From Sinonovacula constricta (taxonomy: Eukaryota > Mollusca > Bivalvia > Cardiida > Solecurtidae): DNA of 64,000 nucleotides. This document shows positions 1 through 24,874 of the stretch, piece by piece. Position 1 is the stretch's first letter. Every line of letters begins with the position of its first letter. The DNA lies in contig CM017567.1 of assembly GCA_007844125.1 (NCBI GenBank), positions 15,884,702 through 15,948,701 of the forward strand, written 5' to 3'. The position numbers and the translations under genes are program-made. The notes under the pieces are model-generated. The model made no database searches. It was not told the origin of the DNA and worked only from the letters and a program-made list of their open reading frames with translations.

Positions 1-149
1 CTGGCAGGCTTCTTTGCATTGACCTTAAAGATCCCAGCAATGGAGCCCCACTTCCAATTAAGGAATATTAAGCAGTGTTTGCTAACTTTGAATCAACAAC
101 ATGTATGCCATACTGCTTTCACTCAAACTAACTTGTAAGTCAGACTTCT

Positions 150-292
150 CTGCCATTGAATCTACATGTATGCCAGGGGTCTCTCACCCTAAAACAACAT
201 GTGTGCCAGACTGCTCTCACCTTAAAACAACAACAGGTATGCCAGACTGCTCTCACCTTGAAACAAAAACATGTGTGCCAGACTGCTCTCAC

Positions 293-322
<30 letters not shown>
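150..322. repeat. 36-bp tandem minisatellite derived from the KH2 exon-intron boundary
   Basis: Units of 36 bp (donor-like GTGAGAG ends at 292, 256 and 220; then a 33-bp unit ending at 187). Each is the last 30 exon bases plus the first six intron bases of the KH2 exon. Copies nearer the exon are closest to it. A further degenerate copy may lie around 90-130. On the minus strand each copy carries an AAG|GTGAGAG or AGG|GTGAGAG donor. Confidence 0.85.
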
Positions 323-13796
<13,474 letters not shown>

Positions 13797-13883
13797 ATTT
13801 TAGCAAGAAAGTTAATAGACCATTTCAAACCAAGCGTCTAGCCAATCCTATTCCGCTGATCAAGTAGACGCTTTGTGAGAAAA

Positions 13884-13893
13884 TCTCGCGAGA
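13884..13893. promoter_or_regulatory. TCTCGCGAGA palindromic promoter element
   Basis: Perfect 10-bp palindrome 88 bases upstream of the proximal ATG. In vertebrates this motif drives CpG promoters and is bound by BANP. Its use in molluscs is inference. Confidence 0.6.
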
Positions 13894-13925
13894 CTCGACC
13901 TGTTTTGCAAAACTGGGGGCTCTTC

Positions 13926-13933
13926 ACTTCCGG
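13926..13933. promoter_or_regulatory. ETS-type site ACTTCCGG
   Basis: This is the core of an ETS/GABP site (CCGGAAGT on the minus strand), 33 bp from the CGCG element in the same compact promoter. Confidence 0.45.
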
Positions 13934-14159
13934 ATTTTGTATTATCTAATTGAACGTAATACAGTGCTGAAAATCATGAAATTGACAAAAGTTCAACGTC
14001 TGAATAACCACAAGTTGCCAAATAGTGCACGTATACAATCATCAATTGAAAGTTAAATAAAACAACCGTAATAAAAACCAACTTATATCACGTCCATTTA
14101 CATGTTAAATATTTAAAAGAAATTATAATCATTACCGCCATTAAATTTATCTGGCCACA

Positions 14160-14375
14160 CATGATCATCATCATGATCCCATATTACCTGTATAATCACC
14201 TTTAATCATCATCATCAGCAGCAGCATCACCGCCATCACGATCTACATCGTAATCGTCATGGGCATCACCGTAACCGTTTTTACCATTTACATAATAATC
14301 ATAAACCGCATCGGTATCACCGTCATCATTATCAGCAGTAGCAGCAGCAGCATCACCGTCATTTGCATCATCATT
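14160..14375. repeat. Imperfect CAT/CAG trinucleotide-rich tract
   Basis: Interrupted runs of ATC/CAT and AGC/CAG over about 210 bp, upstream of the proximal promoter. No coding support. Confidence 0.75.
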
Positions 14376-15965
14376 ACTTTAGTTAAAGGGGTATGGATCT
14401 TTGTCAAGCAAATTTTCTTATGCTTCTAATCTCAGTTGTTATATATCTTATAATGAACAATGTTGTAAATTTGGACAATGGTGTCAAAATCCCTATGTCT
14501 TAATGCATCGGTCACATAATGCGCTATTACGTATAAATGATTAATAGGAATTCGTGGACTGCGATTCAAAATCTGCATACAACTTTTGACTTTACTTGAT
14601 TTGCAATTATTTGAATGAGGGTCTACACGCCTGGCTACGTCTTATGTTCCCATTCATGGCTTGAATGTTCTATGCCAAAATGTGGTCTGAAGTGGGCCCT
14701 ACCGGGTACTTAATTTTTGTACCCATTTAAAGATAGAAATGTGTTAATTTAAAATATCGTTTTGTAAATTCATATTACCGGGTATGTTTCTCTATGGGCG
14801 TGGGTCCCTTTCATACCATCATAAAGTTTTACTCCAATTGAATCCCTAATTTTATGACATGAGCGGACACCCCAACTAATTAAGCTAATTGGCAGTTTTA
14901 TGACACCTTGTTTGTCTAGTGGACAGGAAGTGTGACCGTGTTTTGGCGTCTTTTCCCCTTCGCAAGAATTAACACATGCATCCGCTATGCAGCTGTGTTT
15001 GAAACTGTCATCATATGGCAGTCGTGTGGTTTATGACCTTCACCATATACCAATATGCATTGACTTACGCGAGGACAACAAAAAGGACAAAACACTAAGG
15101 TCTACAATATCTTTTTTGGCTCATAAAAGGACCTAACGCTATATTTAGCAGTACCCACAATGGTGCACTCTTTCCCAACCCCACTATTTTTTCGTTAAGG
15201 AAGAGGAAACGTGGATGTTGGGATTTCAAGGAACACAATCTAATATATATTTTTCATCTCATGTTTATTGCAAAGGTATTATTTCAATAGCTCGCCTATT
15301 CTTTTGTAGTTAATCAATACCTTAAATATAAATAATTCCTTTATAAAAATGCTTATGATCATTCAATGGACTAAAGAAGTTTGTAAGGATATTTATATAA
15401 GTAAAAACATGCGCAGTCTGAAATATTACTACATAGTAAAGTTTCCCCCCTCCACTCTCACTCTTTTAGAACTTATATTTATGCCGCGAAGGTAAATCGT
15501 CAATAACGTTGCATATTTTTTCATAGCACACGCCGTTCACGTGTACTTATCATTTTTAATCTCTCAACAGTACCCAACGTTCACACCCTCTCTATCTTCT
15601 AAATGGCAGCTTGAAGACAATTATCGATCGATATCATGTTACACAGTATTGTGAAATAATGGGTCGGTCAATTTGACACAAAAATATTTCTTTTCGGCGA
15701 CTTCAAATGATAGTGACCGTCGATTGTTTCCCAGAATTTTCTTTGTTGTTGCAGTGTTAGCCAGAGAGCCCTCCGCGCCAGAAAGAAATAACACCGCATT
15801 TATTTTTTACAACCTTGAAGAAATTAAAATCAAAGTGATGTAATAGCGACTCCATGTTATAAGTGCGTGAACAATGTTGTTAACAGCCGTTAATTGGCGC
15901 TAATATGTGCAAACCGAAAAAAAAACCAACTTGTTTTCTAAGAAAGTACGAACACAAATGATGAA
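14376..15965. other. Non-coding upstream region, nothing identified
   Basis: AT-rich first-intron sequence of the distal transcript. I see no exon with usable splice sites and no recognised repeat. Confidence 0.5.
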
Positions 15966-15974
15966 ATCCTTTGC

Positions 15975-16075
15975 GCAAGAGCCCCCAGTTTTGACAATCA
16001 AAGAAAACGGGTCAAGTCTCGTAGCGCGAGATATAAATCGGCGCATGCGCACTGGATGTTTGAAATGGTCTATTT
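15975..16075 (+). repeat. Diverged inverted copy of the proximal IGF2BP promoter
   Basis: Plus-strand blocks match the minus strand of 13800-13930 in the same order: AAGAGCCCCCAGTTTTG (identical 17 bases), AAAACGGGTCAAGTCTCG...CGAGAT (two-base insertion inside the TCTCGCGAGA palindrome), and TTTGAAATGGTCTATT (identical 16 bases). It also contains a perfect NRF1-type GCGCATGCGC at 16041-16050, absent from the other copy. No splice-supported coding exon follows. Confidence 0.7.
16041..16050. promoter_or_regulatory. NRF1-like GCGCATGCGC palindrome
   Basis: Perfect match to the core NRF1 consensus, inside the inverted promoter copy. Activity is inferred only. Confidence 0.4.
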
Positions 16076-16139
16076 ATTTTTTCTCGGAATACAACGTAGA
16101 ACTGTCTCATGACATGTGGGACTGGTATTCTTACTAAAT

Positions 16140-17540
16140 TAATTAAAAATATGCTTCTTATATTTAATGTCACAATGACGTATATTTGTATATACGTTAC
16201 AAATACTTGGACTTGACAATGGACGCCTGGCCCCCCACTGTGGATCGATTGGTATTCACCATTCACTCCTTTTTTCTTCAGGAAAATGTGCAATGTGTAT
16301 AGGAACATTTTAAAACATTTTTACACTAAATTTCAATCTTAACTTTCAGGTAAAAAGGATGGCAAAATTACCAACAGCCATGCAGAATTGGGCGTATAAT
16401 CTATACATGTCGATTTTGCTTATAGATCTGCATGCATGACTTCCCATATAATGTTAGGCAAATCAACGGAATATGCGATAAACAGAAAAATCAAAATAAG
16501 AGTACAATTTCTATGAGCGTCTTTTGATTTTAAATGCCGCGAATATTTGATTTATTATTATTAACTTCCAGTCACTGTGTTTCCTTAGAAATTTAATTCC
16601 AGTTTCCAAAGATTTTTTAAAGGGTCGCCGTTTTGTTTTTATGATAGCAAAAAAGATAATTATGTTAACCTTCGCGAAAACCTGTAAAATTCATCGAGGA
16701 GATGCGAGAGAAAGGTGTGTCATTGGCAGTAGCCCGAGAACAGAGTAAGCCGAACAGGCTGATGATCATGCACATGACACAGATTAGCGATCATGTTTGC
16801 TAATGCCCCTGAAAATGTGTAAAAATTGCCCCCGAGATCAACTAATTATCGAGCTTCAGCATCAGGTGAGCAGCGATGAATTATGCTTATAAGGGAAATC
16901 TGGCTGACACATGAGGCATATAGCCATTAATTTTTAATTAAGGTTAAGAATAAAAGGTGTTTGAACATTTTGTTCAATGAAACGGAATATACGTATAACC
17001 GTTATTCGATTAACTGGAATCAACTGTGATCACAAATTTAATTTATAGAATAACGATAAACAAAGTAAAATATAAACACTTAAATCCCTGGTTGATTTTC
17101 GGAACGATCATCATATCTAGACTGCAATAATGTTGCTTTAATATTAAAATTGATAAACTGACCAAACGTAGTAAGATAGAATATATTAATGTCCAATTAT
17201 TGGTCAACAACATGACTTTCAAGTGTTCGCATATTATAAAGGTCACTGAGAAGTTGATTTGTCTAGCTTTCTTTCATTTGATAGTATTTTTAAAGATATA
17301 GATTGTTTCCACCGCAGTGAAGATCCCTTATATTGGCGGCCATCTTTGATGGCCACTTGAAGATATTTTCATATGAATTATATAGAAGCGTAAATGAAAT
17401 TTTATTGTATTTTCTTCATTTGTGGTCCAACAATTAAAAGCTATACACGACTGAAAAGCTCCTGAAATTCATATTTTAGAATACAATATTTTTGAATTGA
17501 TGAATGTACCAAGAATTAGTACACAGTAAAGATAATAAAT
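16140..17540. other. Intronic/non-coding, nothing identified
   Basis: AT-rich sequence without recognisable exons or repeats. Confidence 0.45.
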
Positions 17541-17564
17541 TATGGGCTCATCTTTTAACAAAAT

Positions 17565-17920
17565 AAACAGTGTGTTTCTCACTTTCTCTCCATCTCTCCT
17601 TTCTTTCTCTCATTATTTTATTATTTTCCATCGCTCCCTTCATCTCTATCTTTGCCTCTCTGCCTGCCCGTCTCTGTGTCGCTGTTGCTTTCTCTCTCTT
17701 TCGAAATATATAGATATTTTGCCGTTTATTCCCTAACAACATCTTGCCGTGTGTTCCCTAACCATATCTTGCTGTTTGTTGGCAAACATTGTCTTGTGTT
17801 TGTTCTTGAAACTATATATCGCCTTTTGTTCCCTAACTATATTTTGGCGTTTGTTCCTTAAACACATCGTGCTGCTTGATTCCTAATCAATATCTTGCCT
17901 CTTATTAATGATCCAACCAC
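17565..17920. repeat. CT-rich tract followed by a degenerate ~30-bp minisatellite
   Basis: 17565-17705 is strongly pyrimidine-rich (TTTCTCTC-type). 17720-17910 repeats a loose motif of TTGCCGTTTGTTCCCTAAC type five or six times at about 30-40-bp spacing. Confidence 0.6.
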
Positions 17921-20084
17921 ACATTCCTTTAATCTTCCTAATCATACCCTGCTTTATGGCCGATCATTATCTTATCTTCCGTTCCTTATCTGTTATCGGT
18001 ACATTTTATTATTGCTTCCTGTTATTCCTACATGTTTCATATCCATGAATGGTTCTCGTTTCGGAATCCCGTCAACTGCCTTCGACCAATAGACATCAAG
18101 CATACATTACAGAAGCAAGTGGTTTTCTCAACGAATGATGACATACAATGCCGGTTTCACATCAACGCGGCGCTTGCGAATCCTTTCAATTGACAAAATC
18201 TGACATTTGATTCTATTTATATTAAGACATTCTATCTGAATACCCACTAAAAGTACCACTCTGATACAAATGAAAATGTCACGCGCACTTTTATTAATGA
18301 ATCGATCATTGCCATTAAACATACACTCAATGTTGCTTAAATAAATGCAGGTTTTATTACATTTATATGCAAGATAAATTACATAAATTACATAAATTAA
18401 TGAAACTTATGAAAGGCTACTGCGGCAAGGGATTGACCATTTAACAAGTCAGTATTCTTTCTGTTGTTAGTGTAGATTTTCATATTACATACGATATTTG
18501 TTTATCAAAGCGCTATTTAGGTGTGGTTAAGTTTATCACTGTAAGAGAGTAAAGGTATGCTAATAAATATAATGAAATCAAAATTAACTCACAGTTATTT
18601 AGTTCATCAGTACTACGCCCATGTGATTTTAATCTAAATCTCGATTGCACTATTGACTTCTGAACTTCCATGTGGTAACTTTAGCCTGAGATGCTTAGAT
18701 TACACGAATCGTATTTGTCATTTCCATTTAGCTGCAGACGGCAGTTAGGACCAAATAAAAATGTTAACATTTGAAGTATGCATGAATACAAGTGGTGCGT
18801 CGGGTCGCTTTCCACATACATATGTGTTTCTGTACTCGCACCACTCTTTCCCCATACAGGTCATGCAGGGTCAATTTTTCATGCCTCCGAAATTCTGTTT
18901 CTCATAACTGTGAACGCTGTCGCAAGCGTCACCACCCCAAAAGCACGTTGGTAATTATATTTAAGAACATAACTTCATTTTTTATTGAATAAGAAATATG
19001 GCTAAACTAGTAAATTTAACACAATATAATTTTGCTTCACTATGCTATTCGGAAAATTGAATTATTAGTTGTGCTATTTATATAAGAGGGAGAACATTGT
19101 AACTTATATGCAAAGTCTGCTAGCATAATCGCCAACAACTGCATTTACCAATATGAGTTGGAAAAAAAGTTGCTTTTCCACCAAACATCATCAGCTGGAA
19201 GCCAATGTCCTCGAGTATGACACTCCAACATGTTTTGGAGTACGGTGTTAATCAGCCACTGCAAGTTGGTAGCTAACTCCAGCTCTGGCGACTTCTCGTC
19301 AGGCCATTGTAAGCCTTCTCTGCGGAATTACCAACGACCTGTCTTTTAGTCTGTCCAAATACTCCCCTCTCCCACCTCCCTTAGGGTTTAGTATCTTCAA
19401 CATGGATGAGGCGGGAAACTTTATGTCTACATAAACAGATCAAAGCACCGCAGGCAATGTCGTGATCAGTTCAGGGCTTGAAAATTAAGTTAAAATGGTA
19501 AGACAGCAGCCATTATAGTCATTACTTTTACGTCATTATTTTTCAGATTAACTGCATTTCAGGGTGACAAACCTTTGGTTGTTTATATTTTGATAAAATC
19601 TTGTGATTGAGCAGTTCATAACAAACAATACAAGAGGGAATAATCAAGGCAACTGTTGAAAAAATGAAAAACAAAGCATGCTTAAAATGGCAAATAAACC
19701 TAATGAACAGTAAATAATGTTAATTATATTCATTCTCTATTTGCGCCTATGATTAACATATACAAACCAGGTTAGGCCAAATGTAGTGTAGGAATGTTAA
19801 CACATCTTTTAGTTTTAATAACTTACTCTGACAATATTCTAATATTGAAATGGGTCAGAAGGATGAAAATAAATTTTGTAAAATTACAAAGGAAACGGAA
19901 TTAAGAATTATTTGTAATATTACAAAATAATTAGACATGTTTCCAAAAAAAATAAATGGCTCTAGTTACTTAGACAGTAGTCTTTAAAAGAGGTTTTCTT
20001 TTTCATACAAAATCTTAATACAAAGTCGGGAATACAATTAGTAAAGCGGGAACTTAAAGTTGTAAATGTGCATAAACTGTAGGC
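17921..20084. other. Intronic/non-coding; one GC-richer unexplained block at 19180-19440
   Basis: Mostly AT-rich. The block 19180-19440 is GC-richer and may be a degraded element or pseudogene, but neither strand gives an open frame with recognisable motifs. Confidence 0.4.
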
Positions 20085-20262
20085 CCCAAAAGGTGTACAC
20101 AGAATGCTCACGTACCAAGAATGCGCATATGCTCATCCTACTAATGAAGATTTGTATCAATCATGAAAGTCCTCGCCCCGACGGGGACTCGAACACATGC
20201 AGTGAGGGACTGACCAGTTAAAAGTCAGCGAATCTAACCGCTCCGCCATGGTGCCCCATATC
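20085..20262 (-). mobile_element. tRNA-derived SINE with tRNA-like head
   Basis: The minus strand from 20262 reads a tRNA-like head with A box TGGCGGAGCGGTTAGATTCG and B box TGTTCGAGTCCCCG, then GACGGGGCG-type sequence. It cannot fold as an intact tRNA because the acceptor strands do not pair. The B-box side resembles the fragment at 36587-36720. Confidence 0.6.
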
Positions 20263-21012
20263 TACGTGAAAAGTGACGCACCCCTCTGGTCATTACAAAT
20301 AGCAGTATTTCTATCTGAGTCACGCTGCACAGTTAGCTATTATGAACTGAGAAAACCAAGTGACCACTTACTTTTGAGACAAGTTATATTATCCGTGTAG
20401 TCCGCTGTGATATTGATACGTATTTTTATCCGAAATTCATATTGTTCTTATTTATAGATTTGGAAAGATGGAACAATTAGTTTATTTTTTGTCACAATTT
20501 GTTTAACAACTGAGTGTTCAAAATCGCATAAAATTTGACTGGAAGTAAAGAAGAACAACAAGTTGAACATCACTTTTTAAAACTTTGAATGTTAGCCTAC
20601 TGTGTTAAGCTAAAAGCTAAGGCCCACCAATCTACGCGATATCCATGTAGTGGCCAGGAATAAAATCCTATCAGAAGGCAAAATTCCTTTTTTTCTTTAT
20701 ACTTTTATGTGTCTATTGAACTACTTCTGTCAATCTGTATATACGTGAAAAATGGTAAGATAACGTTAAGTTTTAACAGCAAATTACATGTTCACTACAG
20801 TTAATTGCAAAAAATTGTTTAAGTAATACAAATGCCAATTAAGCCTTATTATAAGATATTGTACCATTACATTAATATGATATATCAAATGAAAAAATAA
20901 AGGATTGGAATAAAACTGAATAGTTTACATTCATTTTACATACATTATTTATAATTTATCATATAGATACACCTATTTGCTTACAATAGATTACATTGTA
21001 CAGCGCCTTGTT

Positions 21013-21241
21013 CTAAAAATTGGGATCTTGAAGCATTTCTTTGAAGTGTTGCACCTTAGTGCAGACCACTAGAAATAGTAGAAGATATCGGACAATATCT
21101 GTTGATAACATTGCGTGCGTTGTTTTTTCCGTCAGCAGAGTACATGTCATTTTATCACTGTCAAACTGCAACCACGGGTATTTAGTGAGCCAATCCTTCC
21201 GAAATACCGTTAACAGTTTCGTAGTTTCATTGTGATTATTG
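21013..21241 (-). pseudogene. Degraded TTF-type zinc-finger / hAT-like transposase fragment
   Basis: The minus-strand frame contains FRKDWLTKYPWLQFDSDKM, which resembles the 'WL..(F/Y)PWL.(F/Y)D' signature at the start of TTF-type zinc-finger domains in hAT-like transposases and domesticated relatives (family recollection). The expected cysteine pairs are not intact. The TRIM element abuts its upstream end, and the frame is closed by a stop beyond the insertion. Confidence 0.45.
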
Positions 21242-21408
21242 TGTAACGCAGGCCGGCGCTCCCCAACGATCACCCATCCGTACACCGACCACGGTAACCG
21301 TTGCTTAACCGCGCAAATCGGGAAGCCGCTGAAACCGCGTCGCTAAAGAGTTAACCCAGCAGCGAGGCTGGTTTGAAGCGCTTATATTCTACCCCTGCGG
21401 TCGTTACA
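21242..21408 (-). repeat. TRIM 3' long terminal repeat
   Basis: 167-bp terminal repeat, TG...CA ends, preceded on the minus strand by the polypurine tract at about 21411-21421. Confidence 0.85.
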
Positions 21409-21510
21409 TTACTCCCCCCTCCAAGAAGTCTCGTCCCGAGACTTGGTCTGGGAAGTTCCGTGGGCACGCAACTCCAGTCCGGCAGTTGACTATCCCACCA
21501 CTGCCACCAA

Positions 21511-21678
21511 TGTAACGCAGGCCGGCGCTCCCCAACGGTCACCCATCCGTACACCGACCACGGTAACCGTTGCTTAACCGCGCAAATCGGGAAGCCGCTG
21601 AAACCGCGTCGCTAAAGAGTTAACCCAGCAGCGAGGCTGGTTTGAAACGCTTATATTTCTACCCTTGTGGTCGTTACA
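21511..21678 (-). repeat. TRIM 5' long terminal repeat
   Basis: 168-bp terminal repeat, about 97% identical to its partner, followed on the minus strand by the putative primer-binding site at about 21493-21510. Confidence 0.85.
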
Positions 21679-21759
21679 ATTGTTTCACTTTCGGAAGACG
21701 TCGATGTTTTACTATAATTATTACAAGGGCAACTTTCGCTACCCGTGCTCGTACTTGAA

Positions 21760-24500
21760 AAACAAAACCAAGGATGATAATCGCCGTCGCTTTGCCTTTG
21801 CCTGCTTCAGATTACATGTTTCTTTGTGTTTCCATGTTACAAGAATGCCAGTATAAATCCGCAATTAGTTTCATTCATTTAACAAATCGGTTTCATTCAT
21901 TGATTAAAAAGAAATGCATTTTGCACCTTGTGATGCGCAGGACCTGCAGAAAATGAGCTTGGTCACGTTTACTGACGTCAAGTAATCATGTGCTGATAGA
22001 AAAAAAGCTTCTTTCAAAAGTGGATCTTTAAACTATATTTTTACGTAGGAATTCTGAGTGACTCGTGTTCGGTCGGGCATAAGAATGGGAGCGACTTAAA
22101 TGTTGTAGCTATTACCATGTGTTCAGTGCTAGCAATGCACTCCATTCCCTATGGCGGTATTATTCCATCAAAACCGCGTACTTGTCGGCGGCCCTTTCGC
22201 AAGCTTTATTGGATATATCACTTTATTGAATTTCAAAATGGGTTTTGAAAAAAAAAATATCCATCTTTCTAGATTTAGGAAAAGTGTCTGTAGGTATTTA
22301 ATCATAACAACTAGGATAAAACCCATTTATTTGATTTGTTGACATGCATTTACAAATTATTAAATTCAAATATGGATGGCAACGGTTACGAAATCAGCAA
22401 ATGTCAAATTTTCAAATTTTGACTGTTCAACCTGAAGATTATAACCACGTTATTTTGGTATTAAGAATCAAATACATCCGTTACCTTATACGGGTATTAT
22501 TTGTGCTTCCATTATAGTTTCGGAAGGTAATATATTTCTGTCTTGTGCAATTTTAAAGTCAAATAATGTTAGTTGATATCTATTGCATTTATTTGACAAT
22601 AAAGAACAGCGCACAATAGAAATGTAAGAAAAAGCCACATTTATAAAAACGGGGCTAAAGATAGTTAATCATAATGACAACTTCAACAAATGATAACAAA
22701 CAAAAGAAATAGATAGCATATAGTGAATGAATATAAAATGTTACTCATCATATTCCATATGTTATAAGTATGAGAGATTAACTGGTGACTTCATTGATAA
22801 CCTTGCATTCCTAACAGCAATACTATTCATCTGTCTAGGAAGTATACATGTTTGATCATTATCATTTAAGACATACGACCAAAGCAAACAAACATTGATG
22901 ATATTGACATTTGTGTTATCGTACAGAATTATATATCAAAAGATTTGTATCAAACCTGACGGAAATAACCCAACAAAAATGGAAATGTAACAACAGGGGC
23001 ACAACAAGCTGAAAACCAATATCTCTCATTTTTGGTCTATATTCAGAACTTTTTGGCATCGTTTCTGGACATATTTTTCGTAATAGCGCGAGGCATTGAC
23101 ACTGTGTGTTATATAATTGACCAGCTATAGAAACAATGTTGTTTTTGGATACAGAATGTATTTATGTTAAGGTTTATTTCGGTTACATTTCAAAGAACAG
23201 ACTTAAATAGCAGACTTATTAATCTGGTCTAGTTTATGTTGTTTAACATTTGCGCATACGAAGCCAAACATTGTTAAACGACTGTGAATGTTGAATTAAA
23301 TTATTGTTTGTACTGTTTGTACGCTCCTCTAAGTTTGTTACGGATAACTATTTTGACATTAGGCATTTTGTTAATATTATCACTATATAAACTCAGTTTG
23401 CTTAAAAACTAAACAGGCATTTTGGCCTCATGTACGTTACTTGCAAGTGTTGATTTACACTTTGAGCGAGAAGCATGTCGCCACAATTTAATAAAAGTAC
23501 GATACGTTATAAAATATGATCTGTAGCAAATGTTGACTAGTATATGTGAATATGCATGTGGATATGTTGTCCTTCGAAACATTTTGTTGCTTGAAAATCA
23601 AAAGCGTTTTAACAGTTTTCAATTATTTATTTTATTTTTTTTGGTCAAATTTTTGTAGCCCTAGCATGTCGTACATGTTCATAACTGATTTAAGTGCTGC
23701 CACGGTAAAATGAGATCTTTCTACTGCACTGTATTCCCAGCTGAAGACTACATCCAGAACAACTGAAAACTGGCATTTATGGAAAGCACAGCTGACTCTT
23801 ACTCCGCCAAGAATTTGTCAGGCTGAGGAAAAGTGTAGATCCAGTGGGGGCTGTATTATCAGGATCTGCATTATTTGCCCCTAAGTCTCATTAAGTATTC
23901 CTTATCACATAAGACGTCGTGGGCCAAAAATAATAGTATTGATTATCAAATAATGTATTACCTAGGTGGACAAACTATGCTTACCATCTTCATGACATAT
24001 TTTAAAAGGTACATTGTTTATAAATAACTATAGAAACTATATTTGTGGAGGTGTAATGATGTCCGCGAAACAGAAAGAAAAAATAAGGGAGAAAAAAGAA
24101 AAGGAAAAACAGCAAAAATATGATAGAATCAAAATTAAAATCAAAGTTACAGTTTGAGACAATTGGAAGCGGTTGTGATAAACGGCCATTTATTATAATT
24201 TTGTGTAAAAATCATTAGCCTCATCTGGCTGGGCAAACTAGTGTAAACATGGGATGATTCGGAAGTTAAACTGTGCAACTTTGCATTTCGCTTCACATCT
24301 TAGCTTTGAAAATACGTAGAACTACATTTGTCGCGCTAGGACATCAGACACGTATAAGCGTGGAACATGTAACAAAAAACAGTTACGCAGTAAATATAAT
24401 AACGTATGAAAATGCATGCTTCTTGTGAGATTCAAACCTGGGACAGTATGAATTTAACAAAAGTAATGTGATGAGGGCTTACACCGAACCAGATGCTAAC
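21760..24500. other. Intronic/non-coding, nothing identified
   Basis: AT-rich. A slightly GC-richer stretch at 23690-23880 shows no splice-supported frame. Confidence 0.45.
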
Positions 24501-24560
24501 CTGCAGTTTCAGTCGTAGTTTCCCCGGGCTCGATGTCCAACTCGGACTCTCTCGCATCTT
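24501..24560 (-). CDS. IGF2BP: IGF2BP cassette exon of the distal transcript (predicted)
   Basis: A long poly-T tract and CAG acceptor (24561-24580) precede a 60-nt open segment that ends at GCAG|GTTAGC. Read in phase 1 it encodes DARESELDIEPGETTTETA, an acidic, probably disordered stretch. Being 60 nt with phase 1 at both ends, it can be skipped without breaking the frame. Joined to the next exon it gives ETAGEEPVFRLYLGNL, running directly into RRM1. GC content is well above the surrounding intron. Confidence 0.68.
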
Positions 24561-24841
24561 CTGAAAAAAAAAAAATACAAGAAAGAATTGATGCATCAAA
24601 GTCGCTGGAAAATTATATCACAATGGTAAGCAAATAAATTTTTATACGATTCTGAGGTGGTACGAAGTTACCAATATCCGCATTAGGGCGCGAAATCTTT
24701 ACAACACGCCAAAATGACGTTTCTTTATAAAATGACCTTATTTTCTTTTCGTAGTATGTCTCCAAAAGCTTTTTTCGTCGATACAAAAGGAGAACCATCA
24801 AGTTTAAATCCTAACTAAACTTTAATTCAAGGGAAATAGTG

Positions 24842-24843
<2 letters not shown>

Positions 24844-24874
<31 letters not shown>
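24844..24874. repeat. (TA)n microsatellite
   Basis: About 15 TA units, just upstream (minus-strand sense) of the cassette exon. Confidence 0.9.

Larger units (their letters stand above)
13797..13935 (-). promoter_or_regulatory. Proximal IGF2BP promoter and 5' leader
   Basis: The 140 bases upstream of the proximal ATG carry a perfect TCTCGCGAGA palindrome (13884-13893), an ACTTCCGG ETS-type site (13926-13933) and a CCAAT pentamer (13842-13846). These elements are typical of TATA-less promoters of broadly expressed animal genes (known families: BANP/CGCG element, ETS/GABP, NF-Y). The block is GC-rich against the AT-rich flanks. The exact transcription start cannot be read from sequence. Confidence 0.65.
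21242..21678 (-). mobile_element. TRIM: complete miniature LTR retrotransposon with 4-bp TSD
   Basis: Two direct repeats, 21242-21408 (167 bp) and 21511-21678 (168 bp), start TGTAACG and end CGTTACA. They differ by four substitutions (all transitions) and one indel. ATTG flanks both outer edges (21238-21241, 21679-21682). On the minus strand a TGG-initial sequence that could serve as primer-binding site (TGGTGGCAGTGGTGGGA) follows the LTR at 21511-21678, and a polypurine tract GGAGGGGGGAG precedes the LTR at 21242-21408. The 102-bp interior has no coding capacity. Confidence 0.88.

Noticed and set aside
20172..20262. Functional tRNA gene on the minus strand
   Set aside because: A- and B-box-like sequences are present but the acceptor and T stems do not pair; it is a SINE head.
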